Below, piece after piece: positions 1 to 9,650 of a stretch of DNA of 64,000 nucleotides. The position numbers and the translations under genes were made by a program. Positions within the stretch are counted from its first letter, which is position 1, and each line of letters begins with the position of its first letter. The stretch is taken from assembly GCF_009828015.1 (NCBI RefSeq), contig NZ_WTYG01000001.1:1054001-1118000 (forward strand). The letters are read 5' to 3'. This DNA comes from Qipengyuania citrea (GTDB lineage Bacteria; Pseudomonadota; Alphaproteobacteria; Sphingomonadales; Sphingomonadaceae). The notes below the pieces were generated by a model. The model did no database searches, was not told where the DNA came from, and worked only from the letters and a program-made list of their open reading frames with translations.

Positions 1-424
1 CGACAAGCCCGGCGCGGTGGCCCACATCTTCGAACCGCTCGCCGCGGCCAGCATCAATGTCGACATGATCATCCAGAACGTCGGCCGCGACAAGGGCGAG
101 ACCGACGTGACCTTCACCGTGCCGCAGGCCGATCTCGCCCGCGCGCAGGCGCTGCTCGAGGACAAGCGCGACGACATCGGCTACAACCGCCTGATCACCG
201 ACAGCAAGGTCGCCAAGATCAGCGTCGTCGGCGTCGGAATGAAAAGCCATGCGGGTGTCGCCAGCACGATGTTCAAGGCGCTGGCCGACCGCGCGATCAA
301 CATCCAGGCGATCACCACCAGCGAGATCAAGGTCAGTGTGCTGATCGACGAGGACGAGACCGAACTCGCGGTCCGCGTGCTCCACACCGCCTATGGGCTG
401 GACGCTGCCGACGAGGCGGCATGA
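1..424 (+). CDS. lysC: Aspartate kinase, C-terminal ACT domains (5' end outside window)
   Basis: This is the 3' part of a gene entering from the left; the reading frame is open from base 2. The visible residues form the tandem ACT regulatory domains of aspartate kinase: the first runs around DKPGAVAHIFEPLAAA and the second around KISVVGVGMKSHAGVASTMF. The segment INIQAITTSEIKVSVLI is the classic end of the second domain. The enzyme phosphorylates aspartate at the entry to lysine, threonine and methionine synthesis, and these domains mediate feedback control by end products. The kinase domain is not in the window. The stop overlaps the purT start (ATGA), so the two are probably cotranscribed. 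dapD of the same pathway lies at 43.8 kb. Confidence 0.93.
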   Translation, partial: DKPGAVAHIFEPLAAASINVDMIIQNVGRDKGETDVTFTVPQADLARAQALLEDKRDDIGYNRLITDSKVAKISVVGVGMKSHAGVASTMFKALADRAINIQAITTSEIKVSVLIDEDETELAVRVLHTAYGLDAADEAA

Positions 425-1581
425 GCCACACCGCCCGGATCCTCCTGCTCGGCTCGGGCGAGCTGGGGCGCGAGTTCGTCATTTCGGCCAAGCGGCTCGG
501 CGCCTATGTCATCGCCTGCGACGCCTATGACGATGCGCCCGCCATGCAGCTGGCCGATGCACGCGAAGTGTTCTCCATGCTCGATGGCGACAAGCTGCGC
601 GAGGCGGCCGAGAAGCACCGGCCCGATTACATCGTCCCCGAGATCGAGGCGATCCGCACTTCGGTACTGGCCGAACTGGAGGAGGAAGGTTTCACCGTCG
701 TGCCCTCGGCGCGCGCCGCGCAGCTGACGATGAACCGCGACGCGATCCGCGACCTTGCGGCCAACAATCTAGGGCTCGTCACCTCCCGATACCGCTACGC
801 GAAGAATTTCGAGGAAGTGCAGGCGGCCGCGCAGCACACTGGGCTGCCCTGTGTGATCAAGCCGGTCATGTCGTCCTCGGGCAAGGGCCAGTCGACCGTG
901 CGCGACGCGGCCGAGCTCGAAGCGGCCTGGGCCTATGCCTGCGCCAACATGCGCGGCGACCGCCAGCGTGTGATCGTCGAGCAATTCGTCGATTTCGATT
1001 ACGAGATCACGCTGCTGACCGTGCGCCACAAGGACGGCATCAGCTTCTGCCCGGCGATCGGCCACCGGCAGGAACGCGGCGATTACCAGGAAAGCTGGCA
1101 GCCGACGCCGATGACCGACGCGGCGACCGCCAAGGCGCAGGACATGGCGCGCACCGTGGTCGACGATCTGGGCGGCTACGGCCTGTTCGGGGTCGAGTTT
1201 TTCGTGAAAGGCGAGGACGTGATCTTTTCCGAGCTTTCCCCGCGCCCGCACGACACCGGAATGGTCACGCTGGTCAGCCAGAACCTTACCGAATTCGACC
1301 TCCATGCGCGGGCAGTGATGGGGCTGCCGGTTCCGCCCGTGCTGCGCGCACGCCCCGCCGCCAGCGCGGTGATCCTCGCCGAACGCGACAGCGCGGCGCT
1401 GGGTTACGAAAGCCTCGCCGAGGCGATGGGCGAGGGGGCCGACATCCGCATCTTCGCCAAGCCCACCAGCCGTCCCTACCGCCGCATGGGCGTGGCGCTG
1501 GCCACCGCGGGCGATACCGACGAAGCGCGCCGCATCGCGCGCGAGGCGGCGCACAAGGTCCGCATCACCTACGGCGACTGA
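421..1581 (+). CDS. purT: Formate-dependent phosphoribosylglycinamide formyltransferase PurT
   Basis: PurT formylates GAR using ATP and free formate, the folate-independent version of the third step of purine synthesis. It is 386 aa, the normal length. An N-terminal pre-ATP-grasp domain (ILLLGSGELGREFVISAKRLG) is followed by the ATP-grasp domain, with the phosphate-binding loop SSSGKGQS near residue 155 and the metal-binding segment FFVKGEDVIFSELSPRPHDTG. The ATG overlaps the lysC stop by four bases, suggesting translational coupling. PurU, which releases formate, is encoded 3 kb downstream, so producer and consumer of formate are near neighbours. Confidence 0.95.
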   Translation: MSHTARILLLGSGELGREFVISAKRLGAYVIACDAYDDAPAMQLADAREVFSMLDGDKLREAAEKHRPDYIVPEIEAIRTSVLAELEEEGFTVVPSARAAQLTMNRDAIRDLAANNLGLVTSRYRYAKNFEEVQAAAQHTGLPCVIKPVMSSSGKGQSTVRDAAELEAAWAYACANMRGDRQRVIVEQFVDFDYEITLLTVRHKDGISFCPAIGHRQERGDYQESWQPTPMTDAATAKAQDMARTVVDDLGGYGLFGVEFFVKGEDVIFSELSPRPHDTGMVTLVSQNLTEFDLHARAVMGLPVPPVLRARPAASAVILAERDSAALGYESLAEAMGEGADIRIFAKPTSRPYRRMGVALATAGDTDEARRIAREAAHKVRITYGD

Positions 1582-1587
1582 TCAGCC

Positions 1588-2124
1588 TCAGCCCAGCAGC
1601 ATCACGTTCATCAGCCGCCCGGGCAGCAGGAAGGCCGCGAGCCCAGGAAAGACCAGTCCGGTGACATAGGTGAAAACGAGCTGCCGCTTGTGTGCCGGGA
1701 TGTTGCCACGCCGCGCGGTCGCCACCGAACGCCAGGCCGAGAAGATCGTCAGCGGGATGAAGACATGGATCGGGCCGTAGCCGCCGCCCGAAGTGATGAA
1801 GATCGCCGAAAAGGCGGTCACCAGCATCAGCGCGAGCCAGATCTTGCCCAGCAGCCGGTGCCGCGCATCGCCCTTGCGCGTCAGCAGCACATAGGCGCCC
1901 AGCGGGATCGCGGGGATAACTGCAACCACATGCACCGCGATCGCGGCATGGCGCAGATGCGGCAATTCGGGAGTCATGCCGGTAAGCGCGCGGCCGATCG
2001 CGATGACGCAGAGCAAGGTCATCACGGTCCCGATGGTGGCCACCAGCGCGCGGCTGGCCGGACCGATATCGAATGCGGACGGGCGGCGGGGGGCGGGCGG
2101 CGCGGACAGCGGAAGTGCGAACAT
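1588..2124 (-). CDS. DUF2306-type four-helix membrane protein
   Basis: A 178-aa polytopic inner-membrane protein with about four hydrophobic segments: VATIGTVMTLLCVIAIG, HAAIAVHVVAVIPAIPLGAYVLL, LALMLVTAFSAIFI and FVFPGLAAFLLPGRLM. The layout and the HRLLGKIW segment fit the DUF2306 (COG5395) family, whose function is unknown. An upstream in-frame ATG at 2247 would add 41 basic, proline-rich residues, so the ATG at 2124 directly before the membrane region is preferred. It is divergent from the LytTR membrane regulator; such small membrane proteins often sit beside LytTR genes, but a functional link is inference. Confidence 0.72.
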   Translation of the reverse strand: MFALPLSAPPAPRRPSAFDIGPASRALVATIGTVMTLLCVIAIGRALTGMTPELPHLRHAAIAVHVVAVIPAIPLGAYVLLTRKGDARHRLLGKIWLALMLVTAFSAIFITSGGGYGPIHVFIPLTIFSAWRSVATARRGNIPAHKRQLVFTYVTGLVFPGLAAFLLPGRLMNVMLLG

Positions 2125-2282
2125 TGTCTGGGTCTCCAGGCGGGTGGTTTCGCCCCCTTGGTGGCAGCGCGCCGCTGGCGGGCAAGCGGGCTTGCGCAAA
2201 GGGGCCGATCGCTTCGCGAAAGGACGCGAAATCGGGTGTTTGACCACTTTACGAAGCGCGAACGGGCACTAGTCTGCAGGAT

Positions 2283-3092
2283 ATGGAACAGGCCCGCCCC
2301 GCTGCAGCGCGCATTGCTCGCAAGCTGGTGATCGATCTGTCGGTCATGACCGCGGTCGGGCTGGTCTTGGCGATCATCGGCCCCTTCGGGACGGCCGCCG
2401 CGCCGCTGGCATGGCGGCTGGTGAGCTGGATCGGGCTCGCCTGGCTCGGCTATGCCTTCTACCGTCCGCTCGCCCCGCTGGTCGCCTGGCTGCACCCGCG
2501 GCTCGAGCTGCCCCGGGCCGGGCTGTGGATCGGCTTGACCATGCTCGCCACGGTGCCGCTGACGGCAGCGATCTGGACGATCGAATTTCTTCCCGGGCCG
2601 GTTCCCGCGCCCACGCTCGAACAGGCGCTGCTGGCTTATCTCAATGTGCTGGCGATCGGGGCCAGCGTCACCGTCGTCTTCTACCTGCTCGAACGCGGCC
2701 GGCCGAAGGCGGCGGCGCACGACGCGATGGCCCGGTCCGTCGCCGCGAGCGACGTGCAAAATGCCCCGCAGGGCGAGCCGCATTCCGCATTCCTGCAGCG
2801 CCTGCCGGCCGAGCTGGGAAGCGACCTGATCGCGCTGGAGATGGAAGACCACTACGTTCGCGCGCATACCATGCTCGGCTCGGACCTCGTGCTGCTGCGG
2901 CTGCGCGATGCGATCGCGGAACTCGACGGGATCGAGGGCGCGCAGGTCCACCGCAGCTGGTGGGTGGCCCGCGATGCGGTCGAAGGCGTCGAGCGCGAAG
3001 GGCGCAAGCTGCGGCTGCTGTTGCCGCGGGGGATCGCGGCGCCGGTTGCGCGCAGCCGCATGAGCGAACTGGGCGCGGCCGGCTGGTTCTAA
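2283..3092 (+). CDS. Membrane-anchored LytTR-family DNA-binding regulator
   Basis: A 269-aa protein with about four transmembrane helices in the first 145 residues and a cytoplasmic LytTR DNA-binding domain from about residue 165 to the end. The domain shows its diagnostic pieces: LIALEMEDHYVRAHT, LRDAIAEL and the VHRSWWVAR strand. There is no receiver domain, so this is not a classical two-component regulator. Members of this type sense a membrane or ligand signal directly or through a partner. It diverges from the DUF2306 gene across a 158-bp promoter region. The target genes are unknown. Confidence 0.85.
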   Translation: MEQARPAAARIARKLVIDLSVMTAVGLVLAIIGPFGTAAAPLAWRLVSWIGLAWLGYAFYRPLAPLVAWLHPRLELPRAGLWIGLTMLATVPLTAAIWTIEFLPGPVPAPTLEQALLAYLNVLAIGASVTVVFYLLERGRPKAAAHDAMARSVAASDVQNAPQGEPHSAFLQRLPAELGSDLIALEMEDHYVRAHTMLGSDLVLLRLRDAIAELDGIEGAQVHRSWWVARDAVEGVEREGRKLRLLLPRGIAAPVARSRMSELGAAGWF

Positions 3093-3133
3093 GCATCTTG
3101 CCGTTGCCCCGCGCGCGCCGTAAGCGCCGCATC

Positions 3134-4150
3134 ATGACGACCTACCCCAAGACCGCCCGCCTGATGCAGCGCGGCGCAGATTTTCTCGGCAGCGAAACCG
3201 CGATTCTGTGCGGCGCGATGAGCTGGGTGTCCGAACGCAATCTGGTGTCGGCGATTTCGAACGCCGGCGGCTTCGGCGTGATCGCTTGCGGGGCGATGAC
3301 CCCCGAACTGCTCGACCGCGAGATCGCCGCAACCCGCGCGCTGACCGACAAGCCCTTCGGCGTGAACCTGATCACCATGCATCCCGACCTGTTCGAGCTT
3401 ATCGCCGTGTGCGAGAAGCATGCCGTGGGCCATGTCGTGCTGGCGGGCGGCATCCCGCCCAAGGGCAGTGTCGAGGCGATCAAGGGCGGCAAGAACCCCG
3501 CCAAGGTCATCTGCTTCGCGCCCACGCTGGCGCTGGCCAAGAAGCTGCTGCGCTCGGGCGCCGATGCGCTGGTGATCGAGGGCATGGAAGCGGGCGGCCA
3601 TATCGGCCCCGTATCGACCAGCGTACTGGCGCAAGAAATGCTGCCCGAGCTGGCCGAAGACCACCTTATCTTCGTTGCCGGCGGGATCGGCCGCGGGCAG
3701 GCGATCGCGGGCTATCTCGAAATGGGTGCGGCGGGCGTCCAGCTGGGCACGCGTTTCGCCTGCGCCCAGGAAAGCATCGCGCATCCCGATTTCAAGAAGG
3801 CCTTCTTCCGTGCCAGCGCCCGCGACGCGGTGGCCAGCGTCCAGGTCGATCCGCGCCTGCCGGTGATCCCGGTCCGCGCGCTGAAGAACAAGGGCAGCGA
3901 GGAATTCACTGCCAAGCAGCGCGAGGTTGCGGGGACGCTCGACCGCGAGGAAATCGCGATGAACGAGGCGCAATTGCAGATCGAGCATTACTGGGCCGGC
4001 GCGCTGCGCCGCGCAGTGATCGATGGCGATGTCGAAACCGGCAGCCTGATGGCGGGGCAATCGGTCGGCATGTTGAAGGAAGAAGAGCCGGTCGCGGCCA
4101 TCATCGAGAAGCTGATGTCGCAAAGCGAAGAGGCGCTAACCCGCCGCTGA
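3134..4150 (+). CDS. NAD(P)H-dependent flavin oxidoreductase / nitronate monooxygenase family
   Basis: A 338-aa FMN-binding TIM barrel of the nitronate monooxygenase / 2-nitropropane dioxygenase family. Family segments seen are ISNAGGFGVIACGAM near the N-terminus, the central VIEGMEAGGHIGPVST loop with its histidine, and the phosphate-binding strand FVAGGIGRGQAIAGYL followed by GAAGVQLGTRFACA. The frame is open far upstream, but homology starts at the MTTYPKTARL ATG. The physiological substrate cannot be deduced; many members detoxify nitronates or act as enoyl reductases. It directly precedes a small gene starting two bases after its stop. Confidence 0.87.
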   Translation: MTTYPKTARLMQRGADFLGSETAILCGAMSWVSERNLVSAISNAGGFGVIACGAMTPELLDREIAATRALTDKPFGVNLITMHPDLFELIAVCEKHAVGHVVLAGGIPPKGSVEAIKGGKNPAKVICFAPTLALAKKLLRSGADALVIEGMEAGGHIGPVSTSVLAQEMLPELAEDHLIFVAGGIGRGQAIAGYLEMGAAGVQLGTRFACAQESIAHPDFKKAFFRASARDAVASVQVDPRLPVIPVRALKNKGSEEFTAKQREVAGTLDREEIAMNEAQLQIEHYWAGALRRAVIDGDVETGSLMAGQSVGMLKEEEPVAAIIEKLMSQSEEALTRR

Positions 4151-4151
4151 C

Positions 4152-4478
4152 ATGAACCACCGACCGCTCGACCTGGACGTCGCGATCTATCGCGACCGGG
4201 TCCAGGTGATCAATCGCGCTACCAAGACCTTTGCCGACCAGCGTGCCTATCGCAGCTTTTCGAGCGATCAGTCCGTGGTCGCCGAACCGGCGCGTTTCGA
4301 AGACACGATCGTTCGCGCGATCCGCCAGATCGCGCACGGAGACAAGGCCCTCATGCTGTGCGATCCGGTTGCGCATGTGGTGGGCTGCGAAACCCCGCTC
4401 AACCACCTCGAGCGCGGTATCGTGCAGACCGCGCTGCACCAGTCGGGCATCAGGACCGTGGTCTTCGAGATCGACTGA
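4152..4478 (+). CDS. Small conserved-looking protein, possibly a truncated actin/MreB-like fold
   Basis: A 108-aa protein whose ATG lies one base after the preceding stop, so it is probably cotranscribed and translationally coupled. I do not firmly recognise it. There is no signal peptide or membrane segment. The order of elements (LDVAIYRDR, then [11 protein letters not shown], then [21 protein letters not shown], then IRTVVFEID) loosely recalls the first subdomain of MreB (IDLGTANT, EPSVVA, VVGVPSG..VERRAV, VYLIEE), but the ATP-binding glycines are missing. That resemblance is my inference and needs a profile search. Confidence 0.6.
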   Translation: MNHRPLDLDVAIYRDRVQVINRATKTFADQRAYRSFSSDQSVVAEPARFEDTIVRAIRQIAHGDKALMLCDPVAHVVGCETPLNHLERGIVQTALHQSGIRTVVFEID

Positions 4479-4551
4479 CCAAGCCTGCGTTGCGCGCGGC
4501 CAAGCGGGTTTGCGCTTGCGCGGCGGGGCGCTTGCGGCACATGGAAGGCCC

Positions 4552-5406
4552 ATGGCCGATCCGCTAGTCCTGACCCTGTCCTGCGCCGACCGCCCCGGCA
4601 TCACCGCGCGCGTCACCTCGTTCCTGTTCGAGCGCGGGGGCAATATCCTCGAAGCGCAGCAGTTCAACGACCGGCTGAGCGATGCTTTCTTCATGCGCGT
4701 CGAATTCGATCCCGGCAGCACCACGCGCGATGCGATCCGCAGCGAATTCGCTGCGCTGGCCGGCGAATTCGCGATGGACTGGAAGCTGGCGCTGCGCGAA
4801 CGGCCGCGGCGCGTGCTGATCATGGTCAGCAAGTTCGACCATTGCTTGGCCGACCTGCTCTATCGCTGGCGCATCGGTGAACTAGCGATGGAGCCGGTGG
4901 CGATCGTGTCCAACCACCCGCGCGAAGCGATCGGCCACACCGACCTCGGCGATATCCCCTTCCACCACCTGCCGGTCACGCGCGACACGAAGGCGGCACA
5001 GGAAGCCCAGGTCCGCGCCATCGCGGTAGATACCGATGCCGAGCTGGTGGTGCTGGCGCGCTACATGCAGATCCTGTCGGACGAGCAGGCGGCGCATTTC
5101 GCCGGGCGCTGCATCAACATCCACCACAGCTTCCTGCCCGGCTTCAAGGGCGCCAAACCCTATCACCAGGCCTATGAGCGCGGGGTCAAGATGATCGGCG
5201 CCAGCGCGCATTACGTTACCGCCGACCTCGATGAAGGCCCGATCATCCATCAGGATGCCGAGAGCATCGGCCATGCCGACACCCCCGATGCGCTGGTGCG
5301 CAAGGGCCGCGATATCGAAAGCCGCGTGCTCGCCGAAGCGGTCCGCCTGCATCTCGAGGAGCGCGTCCTGCTCAACGGCCAGCGGACCGTCGTGTTCAGG
5401 GGCTGA
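4552..5406 (+). CDS. purU: Formyltetrahydrofolate deformylase PurU
   Basis: PurU hydrolyses 10-formyl-THF to THF and formate, supplying formate for PurT and balancing the C1 pool. The 284-aa protein has an N-terminal ACT domain ([28 protein letters not shown]), then a formyltransferase-type catalytic domain. The [20 protein letters not shown] segment and the Asp of [13 protein letters not shown] provide the Asn/His/Asp active site. The frame is open further upstream, but the ATG at 4552 gives the family start. It ends at the last base before the convergent PQQ dehydrogenase gene, with no room for a hairpin terminator between them. Confidence 0.94.
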   Translation: MADPLVLTLSCADRPGITARVTSFLFERGGNILEAQQFNDRLSDAFFMRVEFDPGSTTRDAIRSEFAALAGEFAMDWKLALRERPRRVLIMVSKFDHCLADLLYRWRIGELAMEPVAIVSNHPREAIGHTDLGDIPFHHLPVTRDTKAAQEAQVRAIAVDTDAELVVLARYMQILSDEQAAHFAGRCINIHHSFLPGFKGAKPYHQAYERGVKMIGASAHYVTADLDEGPIIHQDAESIGHADTPDALVRKGRDIESRVLAEAVRLHLEERVLLNGQRTVVFRG

Positions 5407-7578
5407 TCAGCGCCGCGTGATGCGCGTCTTGGCGCGCTCCGCCTCCATCGCTTTGTCCTCGTTGGCGCGCTTGATGACATATTGGCGGATCGCCTCGACT
5501 TCGTCCTCGGATAGCGAGGGGGCGAAGCTGGCCATGCCGTTGTCGCTCAGCGCGCCGCCATGGACGATCTGCAGCCATGCGGTCCGGTTTTCGAGCGCGC
5601 CCGAGCGGCGCAGGTCGGGCAGTTCGGTCGATCCGACCGCGCCCGGGGCGTGGCACACCGCGCAATAGCGCGCGTATTTCGTGCGCCCCAGTTCGATCAC
5701 CTCCGCGCTCGCTTTCGAAAGCGGCGGATCGAGCGGCGCGAGCGCGAAATCGGGTTCTTCGGGCAGGACAGCGGTCCCGCCCAGCTTGAACACCAGCAGG
5801 CGGCTGATGTTGCGCACCGGGTGCATGTTGTCGATCAGCGCGCCATCGGCGGACAGCGCGAAGGCCCCGCCCCAGCCGGCCAGCACGGCGACATATTGTT
5901 CGCCGTCCACGGTGTAGGTGATCGGCGGGGCGACCACGCCGGTCTGCGCGGCGAAACTCCACAGCCGCTCGCCAGTGGCCGAATTATAGGCGGCAAACTC
6001 GCTGCCCGAATTGCCCTGGAAGACCAGCCCGCCGCCGGTCGCCAGCAAGCCGCCGTTCCACGGCCCGGGATGCTCGACGCTCCAGCGCGCTTCCTGCGCC
6101 ACCGGGTCCCACGCGACGAGCCTGCCCTTGATCGTGCCCTGCACTTCGCGGCGGATGCCCAGATCGGGCGGCAGATCGCCCGCGCCTAGGTCGAAGCCGA
6201 TGTTGAACCCGCGCGCGCGGTCGGGCTTCCAGTTGGCTTCGGGGGCATAGAGCATCGCGGCTTCGAATGCGGGGATGTACACTAGGTTCTCGCCCGGGTG
6301 GTACGCCATCGGGTGCCAGTTGTGCCCGCCCAGCGGCCCGGGCATCACCAGCGCGGGCTGGCCGGTGATGTCGATCCGCGTTTCGGGATTCATCTGCGGG
6401 CGGCCATCCTCGCTCATCCCGGTCGACCAGTTGAGCGGGATATAGGGCTCGGCCGAAATGAACTCACCCGTCGCGCGGTCGAGCACGTAGAAATAGCCGT
6501 TCTTGGGCGCCTGCATCAGCACCTGCCGGCTGCGCCCGTCGATTTCCATATCGGCCAGGACGATGTGCTGCGTGGCGGTGTAGTCCCAGGTTTCGCCCGG
6601 CGTGGTCTGGTAGTGCCAGACATATTCGCCCGTATCGGGGCGGATTGCGACGATGCTCGAAAGATAGAGATTGTCGCCTTCGCCGCGCCCGTCGGGGCCG
6701 GGGCTGCGATAGGCGCGGTTCCACGGGGATCCGTTGCCGACTCCGAAATAGAGCAGGTCGAGCTCGGGATCGTAGGCCATCGAGTCCCACACAGTGCCGC
6801 CGCCGCCGATGCCGTTTTCGCTGCCGAGCGCATCGCCGCTCCAGGTCTCTGCCGCCGCCTTGAGGTAGTCGGGCGCGTCATCGCCCTCGTCGCCGGGCAC
6901 GGTGTAGAAGCGCCACAGCTCCTCCCCGTCGTCGGCGCTGTAGGCGGCGATATAGCCGCGCACGCCGAACTCGGCGCCGCCATTGCCGATCAGCACCTTG
7001 CCATCGACCACGCGCGGCGCGCCGGTGATGGTGTAGCTCTTGTCCTGGTCGACCGTGACCTTCTCCCACGCCACCGCGCCGGTGTCGCGGTCGAGCGCGA
7101 CCAGCCGCCCGTCGAGCGTGCCGAAGAAGAGCTTGTCCCCCCAGGCCGCCAGCCCGCGATTGACCACGTCGCAGCACGCTTTCACTCCGGTTTCGCCGGG
7201 CACTTGCGGATCATAGCTCCACAGCGGTTCGCCGGTCGCGGCGTCATAGGCGAAGACCTTGCTCCACGCGGTGGTGACATAGAGCTTGCCGTCCATCACC
7301 AACGGCGTGGCTTCCTGCCCGCGCGCAGTGTCCATGTCGGCGAACCAGGCGAGCCCGAGGTCGCCCACGCTGTTGCGGTCGATCTGGGCCAACGGCGAGA
7401 AGCGCTGTTCGGAATAGGTCCCGCCATGGGTGATCCAGTTGGCCGGGTCCTCGCCCGCATTGACCAGCCGGACGGTGTCGATCCCGCCTTCGGGTGTTTC
7501 GCCCGCTGCCATGCTGCAGCCCGCCAGTGCGCCTGCCAGGCCAAGCGCGGCCATTGCCGCCCAACCGATCCCTCGCAT
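5407..7578 (-). CDS. PQQ-dependent quinohaemoprotein dehydrogenase with C-terminal cytochrome c
   Basis: A 723-aa periplasmic alcohol/aldehyde-type dehydrogenase. A short signal ending in LAGALAGC is a lipobox, so the protein is probably lipid-anchored. An eight-blade PQQ propeller fills most of the chain. It has the adjacent-cysteine pair (VKACCDVVNRG) that forms the disulfide ring over PQQ and repeated tryptophan-docking blades. A C-terminal haem c domain carries CAVCH (about residue 665) and a distal Met candidate (NGMASFAP). Electrons would pass from PQQ to haem and on to the respiratory chain. No pqq biosynthesis genes are in the window, and the substrate is not predictable from sequence alone. 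Confidence 0.93.
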   Translation of the reverse strand: MRGIGWAAMAALGLAGALAGCSMAAGETPEGGIDTVRLVNAGEDPANWITHGGTYSEQRFSPLAQIDRNSVGDLGLAWFADMDTARGQEATPLVMDGKLYVTTAWSKVFAYDAATGEPLWSYDPQVPGETGVKACCDVVNRGLAAWGDKLFFGTLDGRLVALDRDTGAVAWEKVTVDQDKSYTITGAPRVVDGKVLIGNGGAEFGVRGYIAAYSADDGEELWRFYTVPGDEGDDAPDYLKAAAETWSGDALGSENGIGGGGTVWDSMAYDPELDLLYFGVGNGSPWNRAYRSPGPDGRGEGDNLYLSSIVAIRPDTGEYVWHYQTTPGETWDYTATQHIVLADMEIDGRSRQVLMQAPKNGYFYVLDRATGEFISAEPYIPLNWSTGMSEDGRPQMNPETRIDITGQPALVMPGPLGGHNWHPMAYHPGENLVYIPAFEAAMLYAPEANWKPDRARGFNIGFDLGAGDLPPDLGIRREVQGTIKGRLVAWDPVAQEARWSVEHPGPWNGGLLATGGGLVFQGNSGSEFAAYNSATGERLWSFAAQTGVVAPPITYTVDGEQYVAVLAGWGGAFALSADGALIDNMHPVRNISRLLVFKLGGTAVLPEEPDFALAPLDPPLSKASAEVIELGRTKYARYCAVCHAPGAVGSTELPDLRRSGALENRTAWLQIVHGGALSDNGMASFAPSLSEDEVEAIRQYVIKRANEDKAMEAERAKTRITRR

Positions 7579-7703
7579 CTTTCTCTCCCCGGCGACATTT
7601 GCGTCGCTCTATGCAACCTATCCTGCCGTCGATGCGCGGGCTTGTCCATAAGGCTGCACCCTGCAAGGGTCGCCGCGGACGGGTTTGCGAGGAGAGACGA
7701 GCG

Positions 7704-8570
7704 ATGTGCGATGAACAGGATCTGGCGCGGTGGGCGCGCGGCAAGGTTTCGCGCCGGGCCTTCGGCGGCGGTGCGATGGCGGTGGGCGTGGCGGCTTGCG
7801 CGCCGGTCAACGCCGATGTCGATCGTCCGGCGGCGGGCGGGTTGACCGAGCGCATGGTGAGCTTTGCCGCACCCGGCGGGACGATGGACGGGTTCTTCGT
7901 GCATCCCGCGGACAGGGCCAGCCCGTTGGTGCTGCTCTGGCCCGACATTGCCGGGCTGCGCGAAGCGAAGCGGCAGATGGCGCGGCGGCTGGCGGGCGAA
8001 GGCTACGCCGTGTTCGTCGCCAATCCCTATTACCGCGATGTCGCAGGCGAGCAGTTCGCCGACTTTGCTGCCTTCGCAGCCGCCGACGGGTTCCAGACGG
8101 TCCGCCCGTGGCGCGCCAAGCTCGATGCCCCGGCGATCCAGGCCGATGCCCGCGCGGCGACCGCCTGGCTCGACACGCAGGACGGGGTCGACACCGCCCG
8201 CGGCATCGGCACGCAGGGCTATTGCATGGGCGGCCCCTTCACCGTGTGGAGCACTGCGGCGGTCGAACGCATGCGCGCGGCGGGCAGTTTCCATGGCGGC
8301 GGGCTGGTGCGCGACGATGCGGACAGTCCGCACCGGATGCTGCGCGGCGATGCGCATTACCTGATCGCGATCGCCCAGAACGACGATGCCAAGGAACCCG
8401 ATGCCAAGACCGCGCTGCGCGAAGCGGCGGATGCTGCCGGTGCCGCTGCCGAGATCGAGGTCTATCCTGCCGATCACGGCTGGTGCGTGCCCGATTCGCC
8501 CGCTTACGACCAGCCCGCTGCAGAGCGCGCCTGGGGACGCTTGCTGGCGACCTACGCAGAGGCGCTGTAA
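7704..8570 (+). CDS. Dienelactone-hydrolase-family esterase with Tat/lipoprotein-like leader
   Basis: A 288-aa alpha/beta hydrolase. The catalytic Cys lies in GYCMGG and the His in YPADHGWC, matching the dienelactone hydrolase triad; the Asp lies between them. The N-terminus carries SRRAFGGGAMAVGVAAC, a twin-arginine motif running into a lipobox-like cysteine, so an exported, possibly lipidated form is likely. The ATG at 7704 is preceded by GAGGAGAGACGAGCG, a strong Shine-Dalgarno region. The open frame extends further upstream without other support. It is divergent from the PQQ dehydrogenase. The substrate is unknown. Confidence 0.88.
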   Translation: MCDEQDLARWARGKVSRRAFGGGAMAVGVAACAPVNADVDRPAAGGLTERMVSFAAPGGTMDGFFVHPADRASPLVLLWPDIAGLREAKRQMARRLAGEGYAVFVANPYYRDVAGEQFADFAAFAAADGFQTVRPWRAKLDAPAIQADARAATAWLDTQDGVDTARGIGTQGYCMGGPFTVWSTAAVERMRAAGSFHGGGLVRDDADSPHRMLRGDAHYLIAIAQNDDAKEPDAKTALREAADAAGAAAEIEVYPADHGWCVPDSPAYDQPAAERAWGRLLATYAEAL

Positions 8571-8634
8571 CACGCTTTCGCTTGCCGCCACCCCCGCGGG
8601 CGCTACCATGCCTTGCAGCTAGAGGAGGCTTTAC

Positions 8635-9642
8635 ATGCTAGGCGGTACGCTCGTCCTGATTTTGCTGGTCCTGCTGGCCGTGCTGTTCCTCGTCATGGGC
8701 GTGCGCGTGGTCAAGCAGGGCTATGTCTACACCATCGAACGGCTGGGCAAGTACACGCTCGCCGCGAACCCCGGGCTGCACCTGATCATCCCGTTCATCG
8801 ACCGGGTGGGGCACAAGATCAACATGATGGAACAGGTGCTCGACATCCCGGGCCAGGAAATCATCACCAAGGACAACGCCATGGTCGGCGTCGATGCGGT
8901 GGTCTTCTTCCAGGTGCTCGATGCGGGCAAGGCGGCATATGAGGTCTCGGGTCTTCAGAACGCCATCCTCGCGCTCACCACCACCAATCTGCGCACGGTC
9001 ATGGGCTCGATGGATCTCGACGAGACGCTGTCCAAGCGCGACGAGATCAACGCGCGTCTGCTCAGCGTGGTCGATCACGCGACCTCGCCCTGGGGGATCA
9101 AGATCACCCGCGTCGAGATCAAGGACATCCGCCCGCCGCTCGACATCTCCGAAGCGATGGCGCGGCAGATGAAGGCCGAACGGCTGAAACGCGCCGAGAT
9201 CCTCGAGGCGGAAGGCGACAAGACCAGTTCGATCCTGCGCGCCGAAGGGCGCAAGCAATCGGCCATCCTCCAGGCCGAGGGCCAGCGCGAGGCGCTCTTC
9301 CGCGATGCCGAGGCGCGCGAACGCGCCGCCGAAGCCGAGGCCAAGGCCACGCAGATGGTGTCCGATGCGATTGCCTCCTCGGGCAATCAGGCAATCAATT
9401 ACTTCATCGCGCAGGAATACACCAAGGCAGTCGGCAAGTTCGCCGAAAGCCCCAATGCCAAGACGATCCTGTTCCCGGTCGAAGCGACGCAATTGATCGG
9501 CTCGCTCGGCGGAATCGGCGAATTGATCAAGGGCACATTCGACGGTGTCGAAGGCACGGTGGATACGGGCACACCCGTGCCCGAGCCGAAGGACCGGGCC
9601 CCGGTTCGGCGGCCCAGCGTGCCGCGTTCGCGCGACAGCTAG
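8635..9642 (+). CDS. SPFH/stomatin-like membrane protein (QmcA/YbbK type)
   Basis: A 335-aa protein with one N-terminal transmembrane helix ([21 protein letters not shown]), an SPFH/band-7 domain (about residues 25-180, with [21 protein letters not shown]) and a charged coiled coil of Ala/Glu-rich repeats (about 180-240). A Pro/Arg-rich tail follows. The family assembles rings in the cytoplasmic membrane that organise microdomains or regulate membrane proteases. The downstream NfeD gene is its usual partner, eight bases away. An AGGAGG ribosome-binding site precedes the ATG. Confidence 0.93.
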   Translation: MLGGTLVLILLVLLAVLFLVMGVRVVKQGYVYTIERLGKYTLAANPGLHLIIPFIDRVGHKINMMEQVLDIPGQEIITKDNAMVGVDAVVFFQVLDAGKAAYEVSGLQNAILALTTTNLRTVMGSMDLDETLSKRDEINARLLSVVDHATSPWGIKITRVEIKDIRPPLDISEAMARQMKAERLKRAEILEAEGDKTSSILRAEGRKQSAILQAEGQREALFRDAEARERAAEAEAKATQMVSDAIASSGNQAINYFIAQEYTKAVGKFAESPNAKTILFPVEATQLIGSLGGIGELIKGTFDGVEGTVDTGTPVPEPKDRAPVRRPSVPRSRDS

Positions 9643-9650
9643 GCGGGGCC

